Shown in pieces: positions 47,401 to 61,368 of a DNA stretch of 64,000 nucleotides (positions within the stretch are counted from its first letter, which is position 1; each line of letters begins with the position of its first letter). A program made the translations under genes and the position numbers. The notes below the pieces were generated by a model, which worked only from the letters and a program-made list of their open reading frames with translations, had not been told where the DNA came from and made no database searches. The stretch comes from Cylicocyclus nassatus (lineage: Eukaryota; Nematoda; Chromadorea; Rhabditida; Strongylidae). Location: assembly GCA_958299035.1 (NCBI GenBank), contig CATQJL010000305.1, positions 33,245,733-33,309,732 of the forward strand, written 5' to 3'.

Positions 47401-49080
47401 CAAGAGCACATTATAAAACGCATTACAAGCTGATTCTCTTACAAGAAATGTACACTTCCACACCATTTGCCAACTGCTGTATACAAAAAGGCCAAACTAA
47501 ACTGGAACATGCTCGATTTGTCGATGTTACTTTAAATCCTCCGCTTCTGCGGGATTTGGGGGTGGTTTTGTTCGGAAATGGTTTCGCTCGTAGCTGAATG
47601 TACTTTCGCTTGTTTCCCGTAGTCCCTTTCCGGTTGTGCTTTGATAGGAGCTGAAAGCAATCAGAGTGATTGTTAGGGAAGTGTATTGTTACTAGTGGGA
47701 CTTGATTTCGTCACATTTAGGGATAATCCTGAAGTCAAGTAGTATCAGTAGTTATTATCAAAAGCAAATGCTTTTTTCCTAACAATGGCATTTAAATCTC
47801 GCGCCATTCAAATTCTCAAACTACCCTACAACTTTGAAATTTTCCACCTCATAAACTCTTTTTTCGAACTTCCATTGATGCAGTGCCCTTCCGTTGTACG
47901 TCCTTCCACTGTTCAGGTTCTTGTGTGAGGTTTTCATGCTCGATTAGATGCACTTATCTAAAGTCGTCAGCAAGATAATACCTCTACCTCTTGCAAAAAA
48001 AGTCACTTCACCTTACTCCTCTGGTAGGTTGACACTTGCAGAATAGATATTGGCTGCATACATGAGGGTTTCTCGCCATCGCAAGGTTTTTCTTACCATA
48101 TCTGAGCAACCGATCTCATATTTCATGTGCAGAGGTTTTATACGATGAAAAAAGTTGTTGCTTGCAGAATCTCGTTTCTTATTTCATTTTTAAATGCACA
48201 TTTCGAATTTATTCATTCTCAGATTTCTGAGAATCCACATGTTTATTTTTCTTTAGAGTGCATCTTAGCTCGTCTGGGACTAATACTTCCAATTTTATTT
48301 TTACCAGGTCTTCGTGCGTGAATATTTCAATTTACGCTTCGTGAACCCGAAAAAATTTTCACGAATTTTTCTTCGAATGAAAAGGTTGCCCAAACCGTTC
48401 GATTTGCTGCAGAAGTTGAGGACAACCCATTTGAAGTCACTTTGTTGCACCCTCCATACAAAATTTTGGAAAGATATGTTTACCTACCATCTACCTACCG
48501 TAACCCCCCAGTAGCCCCTAGCAAAATTTTTTGTTATCTTCCTAAGCAAATTCCACGCCAGTTTTGGGATTCAAATATCCCTGCATAATCCATTCTCTCC
48601 TTTTTGAGCGAAACTGTTATGTTGGAAAGAAGTCTCCATCTACCGTAACCCTACAGTAATCCATCCTACATCGAAATCTCACATGATTTATCTATCTTTC
48701 ATGGGCATACCTTTTTCTAATGATGTTCTTTCTCAAACTAGTGGTTCCTGTGAAGCAGATTATCCAAATGAACCAATACTTCCAAACAACATGTCCACCT
48801 ACCGTAACCCTACAGTAAAATTGCCTTTTATATGAGAATCTTGCTCAAAACTGAGCCAATCGCTTTGGCATCGTCGTCTTTCCACTGCCGCGCGTTCAAT
48901 GAGGAACAAAGCCGTCCAAATCATTGAGTCGGTCTTTTTCCACCGTTTCTTCTCGTACTTTACACGAGCCGACCCGTGTTACTTATTCCAATTACCGTAT
49001 CTTCACCATATCGTTTTTGCCATGTCGCGTTCTGCCGCTTCTCGCCAAGATTCACATCGCAAATTAGAATTTTGGCGCGA
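44432..49080. other. Intergenic region upstream of plexin
   Basis: Rich in homopolymer G or C runs: 12 G at 45225-45236, 12 G at 45298-45309, 10 G near 45450, 18 C at 45992-46009, 9-10 C near 47365. Long pyrimidine-rich sequence covers 46400-47250. It may include plexin regulatory DNA, but no specific site is recognised. Confidence 0.5.
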
Positions 49081-49097
49081 CTTTTGCAGATGTTGCG
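49081..49097 (+). promoter_or_regulatory. Candidate spliced-leader or 5' acceptor just before the plexin start
   Basis: CTTTTGCAG ends at 49089, leaving only eight bases before the plexin ATG at 49098. In nematodes such an acceptor often receives a spliced leader. The first ATG after the acceptor (49090) is out of frame and stops after ten codons, so it would be a tiny overlapping upstream ORF. The start at 49098 is chosen because it gives a signal peptide and joins in phase to the Sema exons. Confidence 0.45.
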
Positions 49098-52000
49098 ATG
49101 CGACTTCTCCTTCGGATTCTGATCTGCGCATCGCATCTCTACGATGTGCTCGTTCATTCACAGCACGTCTACTATTCGAAGGAACCCATCAACCATGTTG
49201 TGCTCGATGGAGACAAGGTGAGTGCATTATCCCGTGGTTTTTACTGCTCAGTCTGTACTACGAGGTGTTGCTGCGGCTTCAGCGCCGTTTCCATGGGGTC
49301 TTTCTCGGCTCAGTTAATCAGCGGTAATGGCCTATGAATACGTGATAAGTTTGCGCAGTTTAATACACATTGGCTTCACGGTGAGGAATTAGTAGTCATC
49401 TCTCCAATGAAAACATGCACGAGATATGATTAATTTGCATTTTGCTAAAGGTATTCTGGTGAAAAAGTCTAGCGGTAGATGAATTCTAAAAATAGCAAAA
49501 GTTTGAAAAAAATTGGAAGAGATTGTAAATTGACAGGTTAGATGAAAAGTTCCAGACCACGCGGATGAAATATCTGGTAAAATTATGTCACATCGTGTTT
49601 TCACAAATAGCAACCGAATTTGCAAAAATTTGAAAACGATAATTTTTCACTTATTATTTTCATCTGGGCTGCGCTCAACAAACAAAAGAAGATGTGCTAC
49701 TTCTAGGAATGGGTATTGGTTCTGTCTGACAAAAAGATTGTTGAATATGAATCTGGTCATTACTGTTAGACATTGCAAGGATATGAGCTTCAGTATCTCG
49801 CAAAACTCTCAGTAAAATCGCTCTTTGCTCATTTTGATGGCTTTCAGATTTCCATGCTCACATATGATTCGACAAAATGATCAAAATTGAATCAATTGAT
49901 GAAATTGATTCAATTTTGATCGTTGATCAAGTTTCTTGATGATTAGCAACTTTTGCAACCTGTTCAGAAGTAAATCGTTGTTGATTGAATGAAGATTGTT
50001 CGTTATTCAGAATCATAAGCCAATTTACAAAAAATTTAATTTTTCGATTGCATTTCTTGTTGATTTTGCAGCTCGTGTGGCTGAATTACTATATGTATAA
50101 GTGTATCTTTGCAGATCTATATAGGAGCCGTCAACAAGCTAGCTGTACTATCTTCCGACCAACTCCTTCCTCTTCACACACTAAAAACTGGGCCTATAAA
50201 AGATTCTCCGCTATGTAACGTGGACGGGAGCAGTTGCCTGAAGGATGCAGTACTTCGTGAGACGGACAATCACAATAAAATCTTACAAATATTGCCCAAT
50301 GGACTGCTACAATGCGGATCAGTTCGGCAGGGTAATTTAACTCAACAGATGATTTTTTCTTTTGGACGCAATGCTTTCAGGGATCTGCTCCGTCCATTCA
50401 CGAGAGAATCTGTCAATTCTCTACCAGGGCGATCTCCCAGTCGCTTCCAACTCTCCAACTGCGTCATGCGTTTCCTTAGTTCTGTCGAAACATTACCTAG
50501 CAGTAGCTGCTTCGTTTTCCGGGGATTCTCCCTACAGGGATCCTTTCCCAGCAGTTGCGCTCAGGGAGTTGCCGAGCTTCTCTGTGGTTAATTCAGGTAG
50601 AGCTAGCAATATCCGATCTGTGCTGGTATAAAAAATTCTTTTAGGGAGCCTGGAAGGGGAAGCAGCTGTATTTTTACGGGCTGAAGTCCGTACATCATTT
50701 GCTGTGCAATATTTGAGCATATTCCACCATCAGCACTATGTTTATATAGCCGCGGTGCAGTCGCAGGATACCCGAAAGACCAGGGGAGCCCCAAGGGTTG
50801 CCAAGTTACTGAGATTTTGTGATAATGATACAAGGCAAGTGGATAAATTTTTGGATAAATTTAGCCATTCTTTACTTGCAATCATTTTGGGTTAGTTTGG
50901 TTCGGGCGCTTTCCAATCAATCACAATGGTAATAGAAATGATTTGAATTTTTCTGTTCTATTGCAACTTTTTTTCACTTTCTAAGAAAATCTTTGCTTCC
51001 TTTTTCTAAGTTTTTGTTCATTTTCTTAGCGAAATTTGCAGATGATTTTGGTCCAGTTGATTTGAAGCAAATCCTGCTTCGACTGCGACAGAAAAGTTTG
51101 AAAATTTCAAAAATTTTCCATCGCCCATTCTTTTCCTTCACTTAGCTTTCAACTCATTTTCTTCCGTATTTGATTTATTCTTTTATTTTTTTTTGTAAGA
51201 TATGTAGGTGAATTTCGGTATTCAACTTCTAATAAATCATATTTCAGTTGTTCAGGAAATACCTAGATTTTTGATCACTTTGTCATTTTTTGTTCAACTT
51301 CCAAAATTTTTCTCTCTCATCTTTGAATTTTATCGACTTTGCTTGGGTGCTCTTGGCACTCTTGGCATTCTTTGGCACTTGATCTGCTCAATATTTCAGT
51401 TCAAATAGATAATATAAAGCTCTCCATTCTGAATATAGAATTTTTTGCTATCTCCTTTTTTTCCCAAAACCTGCAGCAGCTATGCATCTATTGCAGACCA
51501 ATTTCAGCTCCGCTAAACGTATTTCGTTTTTATGCATTTATGAGCTTCTAGCTGATAAGTGTCCAAAACGATTTCCAATTTCAGTTTCTGATTGCTTTTT
51601 TCTTTTTCATAGCTGTCGATTCCATTACCTCCCAGTAGTACATTTTTTCTGCACTCAAGCCATTGCAAACAAAATCTCCAAGCACGCGAGAATTCAATGA
51701 AATTCGAGTCTTTGTGCGGCACCTCGTTTTTGATGAATTCCCCGATGAGTTGTTGGTCATCTTGCGCCAACACACAACGAGACAACGGGGGGGGGGGGTC
51801 TTTTGACGACGGCCGCGCTCTCAACTCTTAACGCATTTTTGGGGCTCGCGCAACTTCCTGCGCGAGCCCTGAAACGACGGAAATGAGGGAAATGAGGCGT
51901 GTGGCCGAACTTAAGACGATGTGTTTTGCTCCTTACGGGGGGCCCCTATCCGCTTTCCGCGCGTAATCACCGTCGACAATGGCTGTTGTGTGCAGCGGGG

Positions 52001-55000
52001 CGAGGTGCCGAGCTGCACCTATTCTTGAGCTTTGTTTGCGTTGCCAAGCTTCGTTGTTTACTTATTTGCTAATTGGCACGAGACCAAGAGCAGCGATACT
52101 ATTCAGCGATAGCGATAGTGCTTGCGTATCCCCACTGGGATAGTGCCAAACACTTTTGACGGGATTTGAGGTATAGTAGCGGTCAGCGTCAGCGGTCATT
52201 TCAGCGGTCACTTTGTGTGATTGCACCATTTTTAAGACTGCAGTGGAGCAGGCGGATGGGGGTAAGCGCTAAGATAATCACAGAATATTGAAGAACGACA
52301 AAATAACATCAATGTATCCATTGACTCGTCAATGCAAACTGAAAATAGTGCAATTACGTAAGTGGCTCTTGGAGTGGGAACTACCGTGCCTGGATTCTGT
52401 CGTAATAGTGGACCTTTCAACTAAGGTTGTGCATTAATCTTGTTTTCATTGATCGAGAGACTTTTTTGAAAGCGTTTGAGCTTAGCTGCGATCACGTTTT
52501 CGTCTTCTGAAGCGTCGTCGGAAATTTGACAAAGAATGTGAGACTTTTCAATAGAGTATACATTCAATTTTTGATTTTTAATCTTGTTTCTAATCATTTG
52601 TTTTTTTGCTCTGATTTCACGTTATTTGGATAACTTCAAAAACTGGGCTCGTTGTGAAAATTTCTTCCAACGATATTTCAGTGGACAATGAGTGACGTGA
52701 ATGAGTGGAGTGACAGCAATGCTGTCTGGAGCAAATGCAAAAATTTTCAAACCAAATTTACCTGATTATTTACAACAGCCAACCTTCCGATTTGAGATTT
52801 TTCGTACCGCTAATGCTTCGATAAGCTTCTTCCAAAGTTTGTTCTATCACCCTAATTCCAGCTGTTTCTCCAACGATGCTCCAACTCACATTTTTTTCTC
52901 GCTGAATGAAGGGCCATTAGAGAATCCGCCAACATATAACATCAATTCGGCTTCAAATTTGCCGAGACCCTCCCTCTAAGAACGAGAATTTTCTTTCCAG
53001 TAAGGAGTGCATGACTGGATGTTTCTATACAAAAGGTGTCGTTATGAGAATCTGTCGCGCATGTGCCCATACGGTGAGCGCGGCAAACAAAGGTTATAAT
53101 TGGATTACCATGCATGTCGCGACACAATGGCCTAAGAATATAAGGAAATCTCTGTCGGGGACCAGCTATGGCCCCGAGGAACCAGCTACGGCCCTAATAT
53201 GCGTGAATTGCAGGTTCGTCTCCTACTCCGAGGTGGAACTGCAATGTCGTTCGGAAGACAACTCGAACTTCCCCTACATGACCGCTGCCCATGTCGTGGG
53301 TGAGTGACCGCATGTGCTGAAGTGTGCACTTTACCCATCCATTAGCTCTGATGAACGCATGAGATCCACTTAGGCTGTAATGAAACGAGTTGAGGGCAAA
53401 TGAAATGTTAATTTTAGCAGAGGAAGATTGAAATTACGACTAGGAAGATTGGCGAGGTTTGGGGAAAACCTCTGAGGATTCGTCTTTCCTCGTGTTTGTG
53501 GGGTAAAGAGCCTCCAAAAAAATTGTCGTTTTCTTCATTTGAGAGCAAACTTGATTTGATCCACTGGGTGTTTGAAATGGACATTTTACCTTAGATACTT
53601 TTTTCTGAGCATACAGTGAATGTCCGAAATTTTTTGAAGACTTTTTCTTGATGGATTTGAAATCACAATTATTATTTCCCACAATTACTGCAACTATAAA
53701 TTTTTGAGAATCAAAGGTATTCTGCATTCAATCAAATTACAGTAAAATTGCTCAAAAGTTCTGACAGTTGTGAGAACATTTCCTATGCCATAGACTCGAA
53801 AATCGAGGCTTTTTCGAGTCGAATGCGATATTCAAGTTGCAAAACAACGTCTACAATTCTTTGTTTTTTTAACATTTTCGGAAGTATTCTTGTGGAATAT
53901 CGAAGTTTGGAAGTGATTTTAAACAAAAAATCTTTTACAATGCTCAAAAATTCTTTTAACTCTTTCTTATCTGAGCGTAATATGTTAGCTTTCTGAAGTT
54001 TAAATGACCTATGTAAAAACTTCGCGAATTTTTGGGAAATTTTATGTGATGGGAGTGCACAGGAATAATTTTGAAAAATGTTATACACTTAATTTTTATT
54101 TTCTGTGGAAAAGTTTTGACTTATTATTTGATGGAGTTATGAAGTTTTGAAAACTCTTTCCAAATTTTTTGAAGAAATAACGAATAGGCAATATTGTTCA
54201 ATACTCATATATTTTTTGACACTTTTCAACCATGTTTTTTTCTGTGAGCAATTCTCTCCTCAAGTAGTATGCCATTCTAGCTACTAACCTTTTTTCGCTC
54301 ATCCTGCCAAACCCAATTCACATGCAAAGGTCGCTCTATTCACTTTTTATGAGGTAGCAGTACACATCACAATCCTCGTATTCTGTTAGGAAAACTCGTC
54401 CGAAAAAGGGAAGATTATGGATTAGTAGCTAGATTCGTTAGCGAATTAGTTTCCATGGGTTGCATGTATTCGATTTATAACTGGTTTCGTGACCTTTTCC
54501 AAGCAAGGTGCTAACTCTCTGCTTTCATCTAGACTAAGGGAAAATGAGATGATGTTAAGACGTTTTGAATTTCAGGCGACTCGCTGATCGGCGCCTTTTC
54601 GCCGTCTCCATCAGAAACGCGATCTGCAATCTGTGTTTTTTCGCTGCAACGACTAAAGTTGACCTTTTGGTACAACATCGACCGTTGTCGAGGTGGAGCC
54701 GATTCGATCGGGCTCCCACATGTCGGCAGGGACGCTAAGTGCATAAATGTATGTCCCTATGTCCTCTTAATTCCTCAAGTGCAGTCAGTCGACACCATTT
54801 CCGAAGTCAAAAGTAGTTGTGCATTTGCAGAAATCGCGAATTCCACTCGATGAGGACACCTGCGAGCTGGGCGTCGGCGGCTCGATCGAAGCCGTCGAAG
54901 TGGCGGTAGCCGAAGTTGAGCAGCGGATCACAGCGCTAGGTGGGGTCGTTCACCCACGGATCGTTCTTGCCGGCACCGACGATGGCCACATACTGCAGGT

Positions 55001-58000
55001 AATTTTCGGGCAACTTTCGGCCCGGGGCTTCCTCTCCTCCTTAGTGCATTCGAGGCAAATCTGGCAATGTTTTTGTGGCGTCAGAGCCATCTGGCCAGGC
55101 TATAGTGCCAGCACAACAAAGAGGCTGGTTGGTGTGATTTGCGCCCGACGACACATGCCGTGACCTATCGGCTCCCTCACTCACTCATACGTCTTCACCC
55201 TATTAGCATTTTATTATGAGAAAATTTTCCCAGAAAATGAGAAAATCCAATAAAAAAGCTGGTAAAATGAATGATGTGATAGAAAGAAGAATTGAAATCT
55301 CTTAAAAAGCATCCACTTACTTCAAGAACCGGAAGTCAAAAAAATTTTCCAATGTTTTTGTACTCTGTTGATTTGTTTTTAATTACGTGAGGACTGCGCA
55401 ACACTTAGCACTTTGTTTTGCGCGTATGATGTGACGACCAAGGAAAACGTCAATCAGCTGTTAGCAGTCCCTAGAGACATGATTTATTGCCCAACAAAAG
55501 ATGGATTCGGGTTAGCCCAATGGATTTTGCTTCTCGGCAGCAAGGTCAAGCGAGGGGCTCAGCAGCTAAAGATAAAAGCAGAGTGAGGGACAGTGAGAAC
55601 ACAAATCTCATTGTCCTAAAGTGCTTAGAATACCTCATTGCTGCAATATGGGAAAGATTTATGTCCCATACTTTGCCCTTTTTCTCGGTAATTAATTAGT
55701 CGCTGTAAACAATTCATCAACATTGGCTGAAAGTGCCTCGACTTTATCTTTGTCAGATGCAGAGGTTACAGTGTAAAGGGGAGGTGGAGGAAATTGCTCA
55801 TAATATCTGTTTATTTATTTAATCTACTCCCTTCAAGTCAAGAAAAAAACACGACGGAAAAGAACACAACATTTCTTGAGAGAGATCAAAATAAAATTCT
55901 AATAAAAATCACTTTGGTACTAACAAGAGAAGTCCTGGCAGAGCCAAACAGATAGCAATCCATAGAGCTTATATCATGCCCCCACTCCGCTAACAAAAAG
56001 ACTGTGAAAGTCAAGAAGCAGTCTTGTCTTTTTTTAGATCACATTTTGCCAAGAATGAACATTCTAGAAAATTTGAAGTTGTAGGAATCCCGCTTCTTCA
56101 CTCGTTTTCATGTAAGAAACTTGGAAAAGCAAATTAGTTTTTTCATCGTTGCTTAGCAATTCTTCAGAATACAATAACAGTTTGATGCATCTCTCGCCAT
56201 CCTCTACAGTATCCACCTAGTTTCCAAAAATATCATAAAAATGAGGGAACGTGTTCAAAATAAATTCATTTTCTCAGTGAGGCTATACGAAAATCTATTT
56301 TCTTTACCAATGCCATTCCAACGTGGTCTTCTTGATGCATGTTAAATTCTCATCTATGACATGTGTCAGAACCAGGCATCCTTCACGGTTATGAGATGCC
56401 ATCGAAAATAGGAATCTTGCTAGGCATAAGGATTCCGAATACTAACCAGTCTTTGAAAAATATTAGCCAGTCTTGAAACAATTTCATTTGAATTTTTTAT
56501 TCAGTATTGAAATTTTGTTAGAAGAACAAACAAGTTATGAGAATTTTTTTTGGCAAACAAATGGTCCGAAATTGCAAAAAAAAGCAAATAGCAGACAATC
56601 TAAGAAAAGTTTTATCCTGACTTTAGTCAACAATGGAGTAGACCTGATCTCTGGAGAGTTAGCAAGGTTTATTCGATAGATATCCTTGTACAGCTCGAAT
56701 GACCATTAAAAGTGCATATTAGCTTTGTCTTGGCTCCGATTTCTTTCTGGTGAAGTTTATGCGCGGCGCTCCGCTCTCCCGGAATTAACGCCTGCCGTAA
56801 ACTGTAAACATACGGGTACTTCTTTTGATGTGTGAATGGGCCTCAATGGCAGCCTGAGTTTGTTTGTCCCCTTGACCAGCGTCGAATGCCCAGCCGGAGA
56901 GACTTTATCGGCGTGGAAGAAGCAGTGAGATTAATTGACAGAATAGGGGGGGGGGATGCTTAGGGGCTCAAGTACGAGTGAGAAAACAGCTTGTGATCAA
57001 GGAAATCAGGAGTGATTAAAAGTGGTGCGGAATTCAGTGCCATCACATAAACTTGAATATTTCGAGCGGCTAGTTTCCCGGCTAACCTAATTTTTTTAAT
57101 CCAAGTGACTAATGAGGAGTGTTTTCAGTTCAAATCAAAATCGCCAACGAATCTGGAGCAGTACGATAGTCGAACTATTGAAGAAGATCGAATTGGCTCG
57201 AAAGTGAATGAAATTCATGTCCAAGGGACTACCATCTATGCAGCTCTGCCAAATGGGGTTAGTTTTTGAAATTTGCAAGAAAACCTTACGACACTCCTAA
57301 TTTGTGTCTGTATTAGAGGTCAAAACTCGTAATTGTTATTCAATATGTTGGAGTACTCAAAATCGGAAACCGTAATAGTCACGTGCAATGATTTCTGGAA
57401 ATGTGAAATTTTTCGTCAACAAATTATTTAATAATCGAATTCGAACCCGGACAAACATTCGGGGTGCAAAAAAATACAAAGATGAGAATTCTGGAGAATT
57501 CATTTGGTGAACTCGCAAATTATTAGAGCTTTAAAAATCTTAGATTTTACTCTTGAATTTGAACGCTATTTGAAGCCGTGATCGGTTAATGTTTTGAGTA
57601 TTATCAATCTTAGACACAAACTAACCCTTCAGAAATTTTGCTTTCATAAAGGTGATAAAACTAAGCATAAGCACACTTTTGCTAAGTGAATTCTTCTTGC
57701 CTGGAGTCTCTTGACAGCATGCTATTTCCCTAGAAGTTTTTCCTGACATTGCTTTGCAGTATATTTTTTCATTGTCGCTCACATTCTATGAGCAGAAAAT
57801 TAGCCAGCTACTGACATTTTACTCAGCTTTGGCAACAGAATCTCTTTGGGGTGAAGGAAGTCAACAGAAAAACTTGTTCCGTTTCGCAATGTGCAGATGT
57901 TGGCTAGTGACAGCTGTAGCAGCTGAGGATTGCGTGAAGAGTGTTTGAAAAGATGGCAATGTCAGGCAAAAGCGATAAAAGGGGCCAAAATAAATTTTTT

Positions 58001-61000
58001 CTTATTTTTAAGCTGGTGACTTTACCCCTGGCTTCGTGTCACACGCTCTCAACCTGTGCGGCTTGCATTTCGTCACCGGATCCGATGTGCCAGTGGTGTC
58101 CAGCCAATGGAAAGTGCACCGCAGCTATACACTGCCCTTCGGCTACGGTTGGAAAATTCTTGATTAGTTCTTAACCCAGAAAGAATTACGGCAATTTAGG
58201 TGAACGTTTGTCCGGAGCAAAATGGACCGCCATCACCTGCGTCAATGTCCATTGACGATGCACGAAATATATCACTTCCCATCAAACATCTGTCTCAACC
58301 AGATGGATTTGTGAGTGCTCATTCGTTACTTCTTTCAACGCTATGACAAATTAGGGAAATATTAAATTTCATTTTTTTAAAGTTGGTTGTCAGTAGCTAG
58401 AGAAGTGTGTTAATGGTTTCCAGAGCGGGGCAGAGAGGGGAGAGTTAACTCCAAAAATTTGGGACAGAAATCTTCTAGCACACCAAGAATTTTTCTGGGA
58501 TGATGCTCAAATTTCCAGCAAGATTCTGACTCTAAACGCCCCAAAACCATCTTTAAATAATAGCTTTTGCTCTCCAGTTTTACTCATTGTGGTCTTAAGT
58601 GAGGCTGCGTCCACAGTCACCAGTGCCAAAGCCGTGCAAGCACCCACATGTTCGCATGGACGCTGGCACGGCGCTAGCACGGCGTTGGCACCCGAGCAAC
58701 TCTGTACGCAGCCTAAAAGTTGCTTTATACTTTTGCAGCTATTTGAGCCATTTCTGAAACTTTTGCTAACATTCCTATAGTTGAAAGAGGCCACAATATC
58801 AGGCCACAATACCTGTCCACCTTTCGATCCATTCTCCTAAATTTACTGAAACATGAACTTTATCGTAAAAGAATCCTTACTCTTAAACTTCCTGGGTCTT
58901 CCTGGGTTTGTAATGTAAAACCATGAGTTTTTATGAGACTATGTCCTCTGCCAGACTTTAAGCGGCGCTAGCAACTTGAATATAATATTTTCTTGTAGAT
59001 TCTTCCCAAATCTCAAACTTTTTTTGAGTTCAGTTGTAGCGTTTTAGCTGTATCTGTGCAAATTCGGCTCCTCGTCGAGTCCTGCAATTTGGACTGAATC
59101 TGGTGTCTCTTGCTCGCTGCCTCCACTTCATCCATCGAACTCACTGCCTTCTTACACCGAACTGCTTGCTCTTACCACATCTACTGGTTCGCATCATATC
59201 GTTGAGCATAACTTCACTGTCTACAGCTGCGGAGCTTTTAAGACGTAGGTCTCGTCTGGAAGTTTTGAGAGGGTTTTATCACAGTAGGTACTTCAGCTGC
59301 TCCTCCTGTACATCTTCGGAAAATTTTTGTGATTGGTGCACTAAGTCGCGCAAATGTGTATCAAGCGGAAAATGTTCGGGGGTAAGAGGATTGCCTATTT
59401 TCATTGAAAAATTTATTTGAAATTTTGCCTTTGAGGAGAAAGCTGACGAATGTGTGCACATTATGGAGCCGTCGCGCATCATGATCCCATTAGGAAGCTC
59501 TCATGGATTTTCCTTCTCAATGGCTCATCTGGATCGGTTACCAAGAGATCGAGATTACTCGTGTAGGCTGGTACTGAATGGGACTCCAACCACTACGAAG
59601 GCGACCCTTACAAAGGTACGAAAATAACTGCAAATGCTATTTTTTGCTAAAGTACTTTTATGCAAAAGAAGGCTAGAAGTGCAAAGAATTATGACAACGT
59701 TTTTTTTTCAAAATTGGCTCTGTAAGTGCTACTTTTGCTGCCAAACAACGAGTGTGATCAAAATTTGTGGATGTTTTGCTACTCAGATAAATTCAAGCAC
59801 AAAATATTCACTAGCAATTTGGAAGAAAAATCTGTATACTCATATATGTGAACCTCATCTCAATCATTTCTAACCCTTTTTTCTATGGTAAATAATGCTA
59901 CTCATCATAATACAGTTTTCTGAGAGAATCTTACCTTTTTATCTTTGTCTCTGACACTGCAGTGCCTTCATCTCCTAAAAGAGTATGCTTTCTTGCAAGA
60001 TGTTGCTGAGAACGATGAGAGCTGAGATTGTATCTGGCAGTGCAAGAAAATGTTGAGTGACGGCATTTCCAATGACATTTAGCACTCAAAGGTCACGAGA
60101 ACTCCGTAAGCTTTTTCCTGCTCTGCTCATTGGGGATGGTGAAAAAAATTCACGTTGCGCTTTATATGCAGCAAAAATTAGGACGTTTAGCTCCGAACCT
60201 GGCTGAAATATACTGCTATTGAGTGTTTATTTGTGTTGCTCTTGTTTTTATATGTTGTTTTTATTGCTCTCTCACACATTTACCTGTCTTGCTCGAATCA
60301 TCGTAGTTAATTCATTCACTGACTATCCTGCCGGCTGGAACAGCTCAAATCAAGCAACTTAAGTGAGTGAAAAAGGAGCGCAACTTTTATGATTGAAGTT
60401 CTTTCGATATGAGACGTTTTCATTGTTTTGCACACTGTTTTATGTATTAAAACAAATTTCTTCTAATTTCTTTGAGCGGAAATTAGCACTTTCGAAACAC
60501 ATAAATGCTGATTTTAGGACTCTGTAAAATGCGCACCGTTGCGATTATCGTACACGAATCCCTTACCGAATGTGACAGTCCCGCTAGAGCTGGTACAAGG
60601 CGACGACGTAATTGACAGCACAGATGGTGAGAACACGTCCTTATGAAATAGGTGGTCTATCAAAATATTTGTTTTCAGTTTCTATCTACTCGTGCTCGCT
60701 TTTGGCAGCCGACTGTTCATCTTGCGTATACATCTCATCTACTTGGGGTTGTTCGTGGTGTAGTGGACGTTGCTCTCATGATTGTACCCAACCAGCTCAG
60801 GAGGTCGTCTGTGATCGGCCGCTGATTACTTCAGTATGCTTCTTCAACCTTTTTATTGATGGAGAAGTGTTATTGATGAGTTTTTGCAGTTCTCACCCAG
60901 TAGTGGACCGACAGAGGGAGGTACGGAAGTCACCATTCATGGCAGAGATCTCGGCTCTTCAGTCGAAGATGTGAAGGATCGGGTTTTTGTTGCTGGCAGT

Positions 61001-61245
61001 CGCTGCACTGTGATCAGCTATGAAATCTCCAAGAGACTCACTTGTAGAGTTGAAAAGGTTCGTGTAGGGTTCTAGCGCGGATGTTTTCAAAATCTGTTCT
61101 TTAGGGAATATCATCTGGTCCAATCCGAGTGACTATAGGAAAGACAAATTCAAGAATGGCTGAGTCGGTAATGCTGTACTCCTTTGTGGAAGTGAATGTG
61201 TTCTCGGCATATCCGCTATTTGCTCCCGTTTCTGGAGGAACAAAG
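49098..61245 (+). CDS. Plexin (semaphorin receptor), N-terminal 860 residues in 17 exons; 3' part not in window
   Basis: Exons: 49098-49217, 50115-50331, 50381-50596, 50645-50834, 53214-53299, 54576-54748, 54831-54998, 57129-57257, 58013-58147, 58200-58310, 59048-59244, 59297-59381, 59436-59615, 60518-60626, 60679-60833, 60890-61057, 61105-61245. They sum to 2580 nt and every phase joins. Residues 1-22 look like a signal peptide. The Sema domain covers roughly 30-435 (IYIGAVNKL, LKTGPIKDSPLC, NSPTASCVS, HYVYIAAVQ, GLPHVGRDAKCIN, IPLDEDTC, LAGTDDGHILQ). PSI 1 is near 440-475 (DPMCQWC), PSI 2 near 581-609 (ENFCDWC), PSI 3 near 715-750 (WGCSWC). IPT domains begin at about 758 (FSPSSGPTEGGTEVTI). 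Known role: transmembrane receptor for semaphorins in axon and epidermal guidance. The remaining IPT repeats, membrane span and RasGAP domain must lie beyond the window or beyond the transposons at 61369 onward. It could be plx-1 or plx-2 type. Confidence 0.92.
50835..53213 (+). other. Plexin intron 4 with a GC-AG splice pair
   Basis: Exon 4 ends ...GATACAAG and is followed by GCAAGT. Only this donor keeps the frame into exon 5 (NDTR then FVSYSEVELQC). The nearby GT at 50839 would shift the frame. The 2.4-kb intron holds a 12-G run (51787-51798), a short tandem repeat around 53161-53195 (ACCAGCTATGGCCC, then ACCAGCTACGGCCC), and no other gene I can support. Confidence 0.7.
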
Positions 61246-61321
61246 GTGAATACTAGTCTTTTTTTGATTATGAATAGTATACCTAATTATACGTAGGTCA
61301 GTAGATAATCTAGTGAAAGAA

Positions 61322-61368
61322 TATATAAATGATTTAGCTTTTTTAGAAAAAGCTAAATCATTTATATA
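61322..61368. repeat. 22-bp perfect inverted repeat abutting the mariner insertion
   Basis: 61322-61343 is the exact reverse complement of 61347-61368 with a 3-base centre; the right arm ends with the TA used by the mariner. It may be an AT-rich hairpin that served as target. Confidence 0.75.

Noticed and set aside
52190..52430. Possible promoter or exon in plexin intron 4
   Set aside because: Mixed composition only; no splice-bounded frame or motif.
59001..59047. Alternative earlier start of plexin exon 11
   Set aside because: Starting after TTTTCTTGTAG leads to a frame that stops before the conserved part; CTGTATCTG at 59048 joins in phase and continues into WTESGVSC.
59962..60026. Possible plexin exon after GACACTGCAG
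   Set aside because: It runs into a stop in the required phase, and exon 13 joins directly to 60518 with good family continuity.
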